A stretch of 14,625 nt of DNA, from positions 1-14,625 of the forward strand of contig DAOWCY010000180.1 in NCBI GenBank assembly GCA_030639305.1. The letters are read 5' to 3'. The stretch's first letter is position 1; each line of letters opens with the position of its first letter. The notes beneath the pieces were generated by a model that did not search any database, was not told the origin of the DNA, and saw only the letters and a program-made list of their open reading frames with translations. The stretch is from JAGLQA01 sp023135565. Lineage in GTDB: Bacteria > Acidobacteriota > Aminicenantia > UBA2199. The translations under genes and the position numbers were made by a program. This document shows, one piece after another, positions 5,979-13,793 of the stretch.

Positions 5979-7391
5979 ATGAACGAAAAAATAATAAGAA
6001 TACACGAACTGGTCGAACAAGGCGAATCTGAAAGTCTCGAATTTAAGAAAAATTTTGACAGGGAAGCCATCGAGACCATTACCGCCTTCGCAAATACAAA
6101 AGGTGGAATTTTACTCGTGGGAGTCGAAGACAATGGTAATATTGCCGGTACAACGATAAACAAAGAGACGATTCAAAATTGGCTCAACCAGGTTAAGCAT
6201 TCCACCGTCCCATCCGTTATCCCGGATATGGAAACTGTCGCTGTGGAAAATAAAGACGTGGTTCTAATTAAAGTAATAGAGTACCCCATAAAACCGGTCG
6301 CTTTTAAAGGAAAATATATTAAAAGAGTAAAAAATTCCAATCACCAGATGGAGATTAATGAAGTTATCGAATTACATTTAAAGACCTTTAATACCAGTTG
6401 GGATTATTATGTCGATAACAATCATTCCGCTGCAGATATATCGTTGGAGAAAGTTAGGAAATTTATCGAATTAGCCAATAAATACAAAGATATTAAAATC
6501 ACCGACGACCCGATGCGAGTTTTAAACAAATTCGAATTACTAAGAGAAAACAAAATCACCTACGGCGGTTTTTTACTATTTATGAAAGAAAACTCTGCTT
6601 TGACTACCATTGAACTGGGCCGGTTCCAGACTCCCACCATTATTAAAGACAGCGTGACGCTAAAATGCGATATACTCTCCGAAGTGGAAGGGGTGATGGA
6701 TTTTATTAAGAAACATATCAATAAATCATACATTATAACCGGCAGCTTGCAGAGAGAAGAGAGATGGGATTATCCTCTCGATGCACTCAGGGAAATCGTT
6801 GTGAACGCGGTTGTTCATCGTGATTACCGGGATGCGTCCGACAGCATTATCAAAATATTCGATGATAGGATAGAATGTTATAATCCCGGCAAATTGCCCG
6901 AAGACCTGAGTGTAAAGAAACTTCTATCCGGTGATTACGTCTCTACTATAAGAAATAAAAAAATCGCGGAAGTTTTTAAAGAAGCTAATATCATCGAGAA
7001 ATATGGTTCCGGCATCGGACGGGTGTTGGAAGGATTTGAGAAACATGGGCTGCCGTCTCCAAAATTCGAAGAAATGATGGGCGGTTTCAGGGTGACTGCT
7101 TTCAAATCTACCCCCAAAAAAACACCCCCCCATAAAGAACAAAAAGACCCCCCAATAAAACCCCAAATACCCCCCAATAAAACCACGGGTACGCCCCGCA
7201 AGCTATCTTTGAGCCAGCGTATTCTTAATATACTGGAAGAAAATCCAGGTTTGTCCCAAAAAGAGGTGGCAAAAAAATTAGGTATCTCTTTCGATACATC
7301 GAAAGAATATTTTTCCAAATTAAAAAAAGCAGGAAAGGTCAAACGGGTCGGCAGCAGGAAAAACGGCGACTGGCAAGTGATAAATGGGTAA
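5979..7391 (+). CDS. AlbA_2 / HATPase_c_4 / winged-helix protein, putative regulator
   Basis: 470 residues. N-terminal AlbA_2 (Schlafen-like AlbA) domain at about 10-130, with the signature ESLEFK at 18-23, ITAFANTKGGILLVGVED at 34-51, and the PVAFKGKYIKRV strand. A HATPase_c_4-type domain follows, with REIVVNAVVHRDY at 271-283, YNPGKLP, and YGSGIGR at 342-348. A Pro/Lys-rich linker (about 377-408) leads to a C-terminal winged helix (about 409-466) with GLSQKEVAKKLGIS. Members of this group are commonly annotated as ATP-binding transcriptional regulators or RecG-related proteins; nucleic-acid binding is likely, but the actual substrate is unknown. It is cytoplasmic. It follows the coiled-coil gene on the same strand and may regulate the divergent operon, which is inference. 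The linker is encoded by DNA with long C tracts. No typical ribosome site precedes the ATG. Confidence 0.88.
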   Translation: MNEKIIRIHELVEQGESESLEFKKNFDREAIETITAFANTKGGILLVGVEDNGNIAGTTINKETIQNWLNQVKHSTVPSVIPDMETVAVENKDVVLIKVIEYPIKPVAFKGKYIKRVKNSNHQMEINEVIELHLKTFNTSWDYYVDNNHSAADISLEKVRKFIELANKYKDIKITDDPMRVLNKFELLRENKITYGGFLLFMKENSALTTIELGRFQTPTIIKDSVTLKCDILSEVEGVMDFIKKHINKSYIITGSLQREERWDYPLDALREIVVNAVVHRDYRDASDSIIKIFDDRIECYNPGKLPEDLSVKKLLSGDYVSTIRNKKIAEVFKEANIIEKYGSGIGRVLEGFEKHGLPSPKFEEMMGGFRVTAFKSTPKKTPPHKEQKDPPIKPQIPPNKTTGTPRKLSLSQRILNILEENPGLSQKEVAKKLGISFDTSKEYFSKLKKAGKVKRVGSRKNGDWQVING

Positions 7392-7426
7392 AAGCCCCAC
7401 GGCGTGGGGAGCCTATAAGGGGCTTT
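7391..7426. repeat. Family B hairpin nested in a longer stem, possible terminator
   Basis: The hairpin CCCCAC-GGC-GTGGGG (7395-7409) is followed by AGCCTATAAGG. A competing longer stem pairs AAAGCCCC (7391-7398) with GGGGCTTT (7419-7426). It begins at the AlbA_2 stop codon and may end that transcript, although no long T run follows. It is the best-formed member of the family B hairpins described for this window. Confidence 0.6.
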
Positions 7427-7455
7427 CGAGTAACAGGAAAGCGTATCGCTCATGA

Positions 7456-7517
7456 AAAGTTTTTTGGGGGGTCAAGGGGGACAATTTTTCAAAAAAGCCC
7501 CCCTTGTCGCCGAAGAC
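7456..7517 (+). repeat. Family A palindromic element, copy 1
   Basis: AAAAGTTTTTTGGGGGG leads into a long stem, CAAGGGGG (7473-7480) with CCCCCTTG (7499-7506), with a T/A-rich upper stem. A small hairpin GTC-GCCGAA-GAC (7506-7517) follows. It lies between the convergent ends of the AlbA_2 and RND pump genes, where it may also act as a terminator. It aligns with the copies at 10966-11022 and 13632-13690. Confidence 0.7.
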
Positions 7518-7571
7518 AAAAAGTAATTTCATAGTTTTAGGAATTGGGGACAGGCAGAAGGAAGCTCTAAA

Positions 7572-10500
7572 TTAGTTATACAGCTTTTTATAGATCACAG
7601 GCATGAGCAGCAGGGTGGTGAATATAGAAAAAAAGATGCCGCCGATGACGACAATCACTAAAGGCCGCTGGATTTCCGAACCGATACCGGCTGAAAACAA
7701 TAGGGGAAAAAGACCGATAATAGTGGTAAATTTGGTCATCAACACGGGCCGCAGCCGCAGGGCGACGCTTTCCCGTATAGCGCTGTCGAAATTTTTCGCT
7801 TCGGCTGTGCTGCGCTTAAAGAAGGTGATGAGGATCAATGTATTCTCTAAGGCGATGCCCAATAAGGCGATAAAACCGATAGTGGAGGGAACAGATAAGT
7901 AAGCTCCGGCCAGCCAGAGCGAAATGATTCCGCCGCTCAAGGATACAGGAAGATTAACCAGGATGACAAAAATATCTTTCCAGGACTTAAGGAAATCGAA
8001 CAGCAGCACTAAGATCAAGAAAAAAGTGATAAAAAGAACAAGATACAACCTCTTTTCCGCCCTCTGCTTCAACTCGAACTGACCGCCCCAACTGAGATAA
8101 TAACCGAAAGGCAGGTCGATGGCGCTGCTGCCGTATATTTTGGCTTTCGATTCGGACACGATAGAACCGATGTCCCTGCCGCGCACATTGCACTGCACGG
8201 TGATATAACGTTTGCCGTTTTCGCGCACGATTTCGGAAAAACCGCTTCGTTCTTCGATTTTGGCTACAGTGGAAAGCGGCACCATCTGCCCCCTTTCGGA
8301 GCAAATATAATAACCGCGCAAATCGCCGATGTTCGCCCGGTGTTGGGGAGAATACCGCAAAAATACATCGTAAACCACGTCGCCGCGGTAGATTTTACTC
8401 ACGGTTTTACCGCCTACGGCCGCTTCTACTTCTTCCAGCACTGCGGCGGGATTTAACCCGTAGCGGGCCAGTTTTTCCCGGTCCAGCGTGACTGCGATTT
8501 CATTCAAACCGGATACTTTGGAAACGTAGATATCTTCCACACCGTCGATGGTACCCAGGATGTGTTCCACTTCTCCCGCCAGTTGGATCAATTTGGGATA
8601 GTCGTCGCCGAAGACTTTGATGGCCAGGTCGGCCCGCACGCCGGTCACTAAATGATCTAAGTTGTGTTTGATAGGCTGGGTGAAATTAAGCGTCACCCCG
8701 GGGATTTTGTTTTTGATTTTCGCTTCCATCTTTTCGACTAATTCCGCTTCGTTAGCCACCTGCCAGAATTTGCGCGGTTTCAGGGTCAACACCGAATTCC
8801 CCATGTTGACCGAGTGCGAATGAGTTCCGGCTTCACCGCGGCCGATGCGGCCATAGGCATTCTCCACCTCCGGGAACTCTCCTATTATTTGATGAACCCG
8901 GTGCAGCATGCCGACAGTCTCGTCTAAGGCGGTGTTCTGGGGCAAAAGAATTTGCAGTTGGATGGTCTGCTCGTTCAGGGTGGGGATGAATTCCGAACCG
9001 GTGTTGACGAATACCACCACACTGAGCGCAAAAATCAATAGGAAAACAAGTATGGTCGCTTTTTCTCTTTTATAGAAAAAATCGAAAAGTTTCAGGTAGG
9101 CTTTCTTCAAAAATTCGAAGATAAAACCCGGGGAGGCTGTTTCCTTTTTACTTCGTGAAAGTTTGCTGAAAAAAGAAGCTTTTGGTTCAACCCGGCCGGG
9201 AGTGTGTTTTCCAGGCCCCTCATAGGGTGCGGACGCCGTCCGCTTGCGCGCACCGAAAGTGTTCATCAGCACCGGGGCGAAGAAAAGAGCATAAACGATT
9301 GCGGATATGATGGCAACCAACAGGGTGAAACCGAAAGGTTTAAAGAGTTTTCCTTCCACGCCCTGGAGAGTCAGAATGGGCAGGAACGAAAGAATAATCA
9401 TGGCCATGGCATAGACCAGGGGCCGCAGCACCTGCTTGATAGCCAGGAAGATGGTCTCTTTGTCGCTTTGCTTTTTGCCGGACAGTTCCCGGCTGCGGGC
9501 AATGTTTTCTACCACCACGATGGTGGCGTCCACTAACAGGCCGATGCCTATAGCCAGGCCGCCGAAAGACATCAGGTCGGCTGTCATACCGGCTGCTTTC
9601 ATGGCAATAAAAGCGGCAAAAACCGCGAAAGGAATAGCCAGGGTGGAAACCAGCGCGGATGAGAGGTCGTTGAGAAAAATAAACAGGATGATAGAGACCA
9701 GGATAATGCCGATAATCAAGGCTTCCGATACGGTTTTGAAAGCTGCTTTGATGATCAGGGCCTGGTTGTAGACCGGCACGATGCGGATGCCCTGGGGCAG
9801 CCCGGAGTTGATCTCTTCGATTCGTTTGTCGATTTTTTCGATCAGTTCGGCGGTATTAACGCCGATCAGTTTCATCACGATGCCCGATACCACTGTGCCT
9901 TCGCTGTTGAGGATGGCTTCCCCTCTTTTGACGGCGCTGCCTATTTTTATCTCCGCGATGTGTTCGAGAAAAATGGGGGTGGCCCCGGACTCTTTGACCG
10001 CTACTTTTTTTAATGCTTCGATGTCCTCGAAAAGCCCGATGCCGCGGACGATATATTCTTCTTTATTGCGGGTAATATACCCGGCGGTGATGTTTTTAGA
10101 GCTTTGTTTGATACTGTCTATCACGGCATGAAGGTGGAGCTTGTATTTGAGCAGTTTGTCGGGGTCTACGATGACCTGGAACTGTTTGACGTCGCCGCCT
10201 TGACTTTTGACCGCTGCGATGCCGGGCACTGTCTGCAGTTGGAACTTGATGACCCAGTCCTGCAAAGTGCGTAATTCGATGATGGGGATATCTTCTTGGC
10301 CTCCGGCGGGCAAGGGGCCCCACTGCGTGGGGGAGCGTTTAGGGTTTTGCGAATGTGTTTCTTGCTTCTCTACATTGTTATTATCGCCAAACTGGGGGTC
10401 ATGGGCTGCCTGCGCCGCAGGCCCCTTGAGGACGTAGACGTAGACCATGCCTAAGCCGGTGCTGATGGGGCCCAACTCGGGCGATTCTACGAAATCGGGC

Positions 10501-10859
10501 AGCTTCTCCTGCACTGTGGGTAACTGCTGCGCCACCAACTGTCTGCCGAAATAGATGTCTACATCATCATCAAAATAAACATTCACGGTGGAAAGACCGA
10601 AAGTAGATAAAGAATTGATCTTCTTGACATGAGGCAGGCCGTAGAGCGACGTCTCGATAGGATAAGAGACGAATTTTTCGACTTCTTCGGGGGCCATGCC
10701 CTCGCAGTGGGTAAACACCTGTACCAACACAGGCGAAGGATCGGGAAACACATCGATCTTCAAATTATTATAGGCAATGATACCGCCCATAGTAATACCG
10801 AATATAATTAAAAAACTAAAAATCTTTTTTTCAAGCATTATTTCGATTAATTTTTTCAT
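7572..10859 (-). CDS. CusA/CzcA family heavy-metal efflux RND pump
   Basis: 1095 residues; an inner-membrane, proton-driven pump that works with the adaptor and channel encoded just upstream. The layout is a typical RND: TM1 at about 13-30, a periplasmic porter domain, a TM block at about 365-530, a second periplasmic loop, and a C-terminal TM block. The TM4 motif is GIGLLVDATIVVVEN, with D444 and E451. The extra Asp of the Czc-type motif is Gly438 here; the matching position in E. coli CusA is Ala as far as I recall, so the metal cannot be assigned (Cu/Ag or a divalent ion). ELRTLQDWVIKFQLQTVPG at 195-213 is family-typical. The protein is longer than the usual 1020-1050 residues because of two hydrophilic insertions, at about 146-191 and 536-562, both built on palindromic repeats. 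The ribosome site is CGGAG before the ATG at 10859. The adaptor gene ends 159 nt upstream. Confidence 0.95.
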   Translation of the reverse strand: MKKLIEIMLEKKIFSFLIIFGITMGGIIAYNNLKIDVFPDPSPVLVQVFTHCEGMAPEEVEKFVSYPIETSLYGLPHVKKINSLSTFGLSTVNVYFDDDVDIYFGRQLVAQQLPTVQEKLPDFVESPELGPISTGLGMVYVYVLKGPAAQAAHDPQFGDNNNVEKQETHSQNPKRSPTQWGPLPAGGQEDIPIIELRTLQDWVIKFQLQTVPGIAAVKSQGGDVKQFQVIVDPDKLLKYKLHLHAVIDSIKQSSKNITAGYITRNKEEYIVRGIGLFEDIEALKKVAVKESGATPIFLEHIAEIKIGSAVKRGEAILNSEGTVVSGIVMKLIGVNTAELIEKIDKRIEEINSGLPQGIRIVPVYNQALIIKAAFKTVSEALIIGIILVSIILFIFLNDLSSALVSTLAIPFAVFAAFIAMKAAGMTADLMSFGGLAIGIGLLVDATIVVVENIARSRELSGKKQSDKETIFLAIKQVLRPLVYAMAMIILSFLPILTLQGVEGKLFKPFGFTLLVAIISAIVYALFFAPVLMNTFGARKRTASAPYEGPGKHTPGRVEPKASFFSKLSRSKKETASPGFIFEFLKKAYLKLFDFFYKREKATILVFLLIFALSVVVFVNTGSEFIPTLNEQTIQLQILLPQNTALDETVGMLHRVHQIIGEFPEVENAYGRIGRGEAGTHSHSVNMGNSVLTLKPRKFWQVANEAELVEKMEAKIKNKIPGVTLNFTQPIKHNLDHLVTGVRADLAIKVFGDDYPKLIQLAGEVEHILGTIDGVEDIYVSKVSGLNEIAVTLDREKLARYGLNPAAVLEEVEAAVGGKTVSKIYRGDVVYDVFLRYSPQHRANIGDLRGYYICSERGQMVPLSTVAKIEERSGFSEIVRENGKRYITVQCNVRGRDIGSIVSESKAKIYGSSAIDLPFGYYLSWGGQFELKQRAEKRLYLVLFITFFLILVLLFDFLKSWKDIFVILVNLPVSLSGGIISLWLAGAYLSVPSTIGFIALLGIALENTLILITFFKRSTAEAKNFDSAIRESVALRLRPVLMTKFTTIIGLFPLLFSAGIGSEIQRPLVIVVIGGIFFSIFTTLLLMPVIYKKLYN
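9229..9243 (-). repeat. Family B hairpin inside the RND pump gene (second insertion)
   Basis: GCGGAC-GCC-GTCCGC, a perfect 6-3-6 palindrome. On the minus strand it is followed by ACCCTATGAGGGGCC, matching the tail of the copy at 7395 (AGCCTATAAGGGGC). It is in frame and encodes part of an extra hydrophilic segment (residues about 536-562), just after a TM block. A further palindrome, CCCGGCCGGG, lies at 9191-9200. Confidence 0.65.
10287..10424 (-). repeat. In-frame composite repeat insertion in the RND pump gene
   Basis: About 138 bp encode residues 146-191, a low-complexity hydrophilic segment (AAQAAHDPQFGDNNNVEKQE and onward) with no counterpart in the CusA/CzcA family, where a glycine-rich turn leads almost directly into ELRTLQDW. 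Two family B hairpins face each other near the ends: CCCCAC-TGC-GTGGGG (10318-10332) and GCCTGC-GCC-GCAGGC (10408-10422). A family A-like remnant, GCCTCCGGCGGGCAAGGGG, sits at 10299-10317. The reading frame is kept, and the family motifs continue on both sides. Confidence 0.7.
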
Positions 10860-10965
10860 TTATTACTCCGTAAGTTTTGCCTCGAACGAGCAGGGGACAC
10901 TATTGTAAAACCAAACGTATGGGCCGATTCCCCAGCGTTAGGCAGGGAGCCGAAACGTTCGCTAA

Positions 10966-11022
10966 TTAGAAGTTTTTGTCCAACTTTTTTCAAAAAGTTG
11001 GCCGCCGGAGGCATGCTTCTAA
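10966..11022 (+). repeat. Family A palindromic element, copy 2
   Basis: TTAGAAG (10966-10972) and CTTCTAA (11016-11022) form perfect outer inverted repeats. Inside are AGTTTTTGT, the stem CCAACTTTTT (10980-10989) with AAAAAGTTGG (10992-11001), and the small hairpin GCC-GCCGGA-GGC (11001-11012). The right end includes the adaptor gene's TAG stop. Sitting between adaptor and pump genes, it could influence readthrough or mRNA processing. The remaining upstream stretch, 10860-10965, shows only the pump ribosome site and imperfect dyads. Confidence 0.7.
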
Positions 11023-12383
11023 TGCGTGTGTCCCGCATGTTCATCTACGCCGCCGCGCTGGATTTCGTACTCGGCTTTCATATAAAAAGAACCTTTTGTC
11101 ACGATAATGTCCTGCAAACTCAGCCCCGTCACGAAAACGAAACCGGCTGCGTCCCGGCCGGTAACCTGCACGGGCTTGAACTCGAAACCGTCGGTTTCTT
11201 TTAAAAAGACGCCGTCGATACCGGACATTTTCACCACCGCGCTGACAGGAACAGCCAGGCCTTCGCTGCCGATGCTTTTGTTGACAGCGCCTTTGACATA
11301 CATCTCAGGTTTTAACAGCCCCGCTTCATTATCGACTTCGACCCTGACTTTGAGGGTTCTTAGAGCAGCGTCCACTTTTTCAGGCACAGCGGTAATCTTG
11401 CCGGAAAAAGTTAAATGCGGGTAGACATCGCAAAGGATTTCCACTTCTTTCCCTTTATCGATGTACTGTATGGCGTCCACCCTGACATCGATAATAGCCC
11501 ATACTGTCCCGGTATCGGAAATTTCAAAAATAGTCTTATCCTGTTCCACCCGCTCGCCGGGAGTCAAATCCCGGGAAATAACCTTGCCCCGGATCGGCGC
11601 GGGAATATAATAAAAAGGCGACAGGAATTCTTTCAACTGCGCGGTTTTCTCTGTTTGCAGCGCAGCGGTGACTGTTTGCAGCGCCCCTTTGCTGAAACCT
11701 AAAGACATTAATTTTGCTTCTAAGGAAAAATAGTCGGCCAGGCCGGTTTTGTATTTTGTCTCCCGGCTGATCAACTCTTTGCGTTCCAGGGCTTTGGCGG
11801 CAAAAAGACTTTTGGCCCGGTCGTAGTTTTGTTTGTTCAAAAGGTAATCCTGGTAGGCTTTGATATAGCGGGTCTTAATATCCAGCAGCGCCGGGGAATT
11901 CAAAACGCACAGCGCCGCGCCTTTTTGCACCACATCGCCGATGTCTTTCTTAACAGCCGCCACCACTCCCGGCACTAAGGAATTGATTAAAAAAGTGGTG
12001 TTTTTATTTAGTTTGACTATGCCGGTCAGTTTGATCTTTTCGAGAAAATTTCTTTCTTCCGGGCTGCCGAACTCGATGCCCCACTCCTTAATTTTTGCTG
12101 CGCTGAAATGGAGGTGGGCGTGAGCAGCCTTTTTGTCAACCGGGGTAGACGCCGCACTGTCTGTGCCGGTTTCATGCGTGTGCCCCGGGGTGTCTGCTGC
12201 ATGTTCATGGTCGTGAGCATCCGGTTCTTCAACCGCGGTAGACGCCGGTTTCGCTTCGTCCGTCACATGGTCGTGGTCATGCGCTTGACCGGCCTTATCG
12301 TTATGACTGTGCTTACCGCAGTAAACAAAAATCATTAACACAACAATAAAAATAGTTATCAAATATATATTTTTCTTTTTCAT
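11019..12383 (-). CDS. CzcB/CusB-type RND adaptor (membrane fusion protein), His-rich
   Basis: 454 residues. The N-terminal membrane segment spans about 5-21 and ends in FVYCGK, a weak lipobox-like site with Cys22. Next comes a His-rich region (HAHDHDH at 34-39, AHDHEH at 56-61, GHTH at 67-70, AHAHLH at 87-92), and a second HAGHTH motif ends the protein. The rest has the adaptor layout: beta-barrel and lipoyl halves (GIVKLNKNTT, PGVVAAVKKDIGDVVQKGAALCVL), an alpha-hairpin (about 170-250), the second lipoyl half (PIRGKVISRDLTPGERV) and a membrane-proximal domain. It bridges the pump and the outer-membrane channel in the periplasm. The His clusters probably bind metal, as in CzcB; E. coli CusB uses Met instead. 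Its start overlaps the channel gene's stop by 4 nt (ATGA), with an AGGAG ribosome site. The metal specificity is not settled. Confidence 0.92.
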   Translation of the reverse strand: MKKKNIYLITIFIVVLMIFVYCGKHSHNDKAGQAHDHDHVTDEAKPASTAVEEPDAHDHEHAADTPGHTHETGTDSAASTPVDKKAAHAHLHFSAAKIKEWGIEFGSPEERNFLEKIKLTGIVKLNKNTTFLINSLVPGVVAAVKKDIGDVVQKGAALCVLNSPALLDIKTRYIKAYQDYLLNKQNYDRAKSLFAAKALERKELISRETKYKTGLADYFSLEAKLMSLGFSKGALQTVTAALQTEKTAQLKEFLSPFYYIPAPIRGKVISRDLTPGERVEQDKTIFEISDTGTVWAIIDVRVDAIQYIDKGKEVEILCDVYPHLTFSGKITAVPEKVDAALRTLKVRVEVDNEAGLLKPEMYVKGAVNKSIGSEGLAVPVSAVVKMSGIDGVFLKETDGFEFKPVQVTGRDAAGFVFVTGLSLQDIIVTKGSFYMKAEYEIQRGGVDEHAGHTH

Positions 12384-13618
12384 ATTTCTTCTCCTAACAA
12401 CTCATCGAGTTCCGCTTTTAAAATTTTCCACTCGGTGATAGCTTCGTAATATCTCTGCTCTATCTCGAAGAAGCTGTTCTGCGAATCTAAGAAAACCACT
12501 AAAGAAATCTCGCCTTCTTTGTACAACTTTTCCGTAAGCTCTATGTTTTTCCGGCCCTCTTTCAACACAGCGCCGGTAAAGGTGTCGATCTCTTTTTCCA
12601 GCACGCGGATTTCCGAAACCATCCGGTCGATATCCGCAAAGAGATGTTTCCCGGCATGCTCGAATTCTTTCTGTGCTTTTCGGCGCTCATATTTTGCTTT
12701 TCTAATTTGCGCCGCATGGGTATTAAAAATAGGCAGGGAGATGCCTATGCCTACTTTCCAGGTTTTGGCGTCTACTTCCTGTCCCCGCTCCCCGAAAAGT
12801 TCGACCGCTTCCAGTATAGAAAACCGGCTTGCTTTTAGGCCGGCCTTTTTTTTCTCCAATTCGTTGGCTTTAAGCACGATGAGCGGGCATCTTTCGATGA
12901 GTTCGTCTAAGCTCTCTTCGATCCCGGCCAGCGGCATATAGCTGAAATCTGCCGCCATAGAGTAATCGCCTTCCAGGCTGAAGTTTAAGAACTCGTTGAT
13001 CTTAATGCGTTGGTGAGAGACGATTTTTTCCATTCTGAAGAGTCGGGATTTGTTTTTCTGGATTTCCACCGACGTTCTCAGGTAGTCGATCTCCTTAGCT
13101 TCGCCGATAGTGGCTTTTGCTTTGGTGATGCGGTTCACCTCCGTTAGGCGGGCGATCTTTTTTTGCAGCAGGACGGCGATTTTGCGGGCGAATTGCAAAT
13201 GGAAGTAGTGTGTTTTCAGGTCTTTTATGATGTTGTTTTTTTTTATTTCCGCTTCTATTTCCGCTTCGCTGATGTGTTTTCTCAAGGATTTCAAGAAGTA
13301 GAAACGATAAAGGGGATTGGGTATGGATATTTTTCCACCCACGCCCCAGATAGCGGGCCGTCCCGGTTCTCCCGGCACTTCAGCTTCGCCTTTAAACATC
13401 TCGATTTCCGGGTTCGGCAGGGCCCGGGCCGCCCGGTAGTCTTCTTTTGCGATTTTGTTGTCGATAGTCGCTATTTCGAGCAGCAGGCTGTTTTGTTTTA
13501 GTAGTTCGACCAGGTCGTGCAAACGGTAATTTTTCGCTGTTAGAATCCCCCCGCTGAAAAGCCCCGGGAACAACAACAGCAGTAAAGAAAAGATTATTTT
13601 AAAATATTTTGTTTTCAT
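12380..13618 (-). CDS. CzcC/CusC-type outer-membrane efflux channel (TolC family)
   Basis: 412 residues. The start is the ATG at 13618, because AGGAGG lies about 6 nt upstream and the protein then begins with a clear signal peptide (MKTKYFKII, then SLLLLLFPGLFSG). The in-frame ATG at 13747 would add 43 implausible residues translated from a repeat. The protein shows the duplicated outer-membrane factor layout: LPNPEIEMFKGE strand, long helices (about 120-230), then PNPEIE-like ISLPIFNTHAAQIRKAKYER, and the final helix with EKLYKEGEISLVVFLDSQNSFFEIEQRYYEA, typical of the family. It forms the trimeric exit duct for the RND pump. It is translationally coupled to the adaptor gene by a 4-nt overlap. 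Confidence 0.92.
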   Translation of the reverse strand: MKTKYFKIIFSLLLLLFPGLFSGGILTAKNYRLHDLVELLKQNSLLLEIATIDNKIAKEDYRAARALPNPEIEMFKGEAEVPGEPGRPAIWGVGGKISIPNPLYRFYFLKSLRKHISEAEIEAEIKKNNIIKDLKTHYFHLQFARKIAVLLQKKIARLTEVNRITKAKATIGEAKEIDYLRTSVEIQKNKSRLFRMEKIVSHQRIKINEFLNFSLEGDYSMAADFSYMPLAGIEESLDELIERCPLIVLKANELEKKKAGLKASRFSILEAVELFGERGQEVDAKTWKVGIGISLPIFNTHAAQIRKAKYERRKAQKEFEHAGKHLFADIDRMVSEIRVLEKEIDTFTGAVLKEGRKNIELTEKLYKEGEISLVVFLDSQNSFFEIEQRYYEAITEWKILKAELDELLGEEI

Positions 13619-13631
13619 TATGATCCTCCTC

Positions 13632-13690
13632 GCCTCCGGCGGCCAGGGGGTTCTTTTGAAAAACCACCCCCTGGACCCCCACAAAACTTT
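13632..13690 (-). repeat. Family A palindromic element, copy 3
   Basis: The minus strand reads AAAAGTTTTGTGGGGGT, then the stem CCAGGGGG with CCCCCTGG (13674-13667 with 13650-13643), with an inner TTTT/AAAA top. The small hairpin GCC-GCCGGA-GGC (13643-13632) follows. Its end runs directly into the GAGGAGG ribosome site of the channel gene, so the element may affect translation initiation. Confidence 0.7.
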
Positions 13691-13721
13691 TGTTAATTTT
13701 ATGGCTGGGTGCGCCGTATCC

Positions 13722-13732
13722 CCGCTGCGCGG
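13722..13732. repeat. Degenerate family B hairpin
   Basis: CCGC-TGC-GCGG followed by CAATCTAAGAGG, recalling the family tail. The stem has only 4 bp, so membership is tentative. It lies in the 175-bp gap between the small His/Cys protein gene and the channel gene. Confidence 0.4.
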
Positions 13733-13793
13733 CAATCTAAGAGGCATTTTTAAATTTTTTAATTGCCCCGGCAGCGGACATAAAAATAGAGGA

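Noticed and set aside
5660..6163. Minus-strand frame at 5660-6163
   Set aside because: Its Ser/Phe-rich product is an antisense shadow of the coiled-coil and AlbA_2 genes.
5595..7391. Classical toxin-antitoxin pair
   Set aside because: The small protein is antitoxin-like, but the downstream gene is an AlbA_2/HATPase_c_4 protein, not a recognised toxin, and the 84-nt gap with its own promoter is untypical. Kept only as a possibility.
7391..7571. Textbook Rho-independent terminator between the convergent genes
   Set aside because: Strong stems exist, but no clear T run directly follows on either strand. The elements are better described as members of dispersed repeat families that may also terminate.
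10287..10424. Frameshift or assembly error in the RND pump
   Set aside because: The frame is continuous, and family motifs resume in phase on both sides. An in-frame repeat insertion explains the extra segment better.
13619..13747. Longer start for the outer-membrane channel at 13747
   Set aside because: The added 43 residues come from a palindromic repeat and would bury the signal peptide. The ATG at 13618 has an AGGAGG site and a clear signal peptide.
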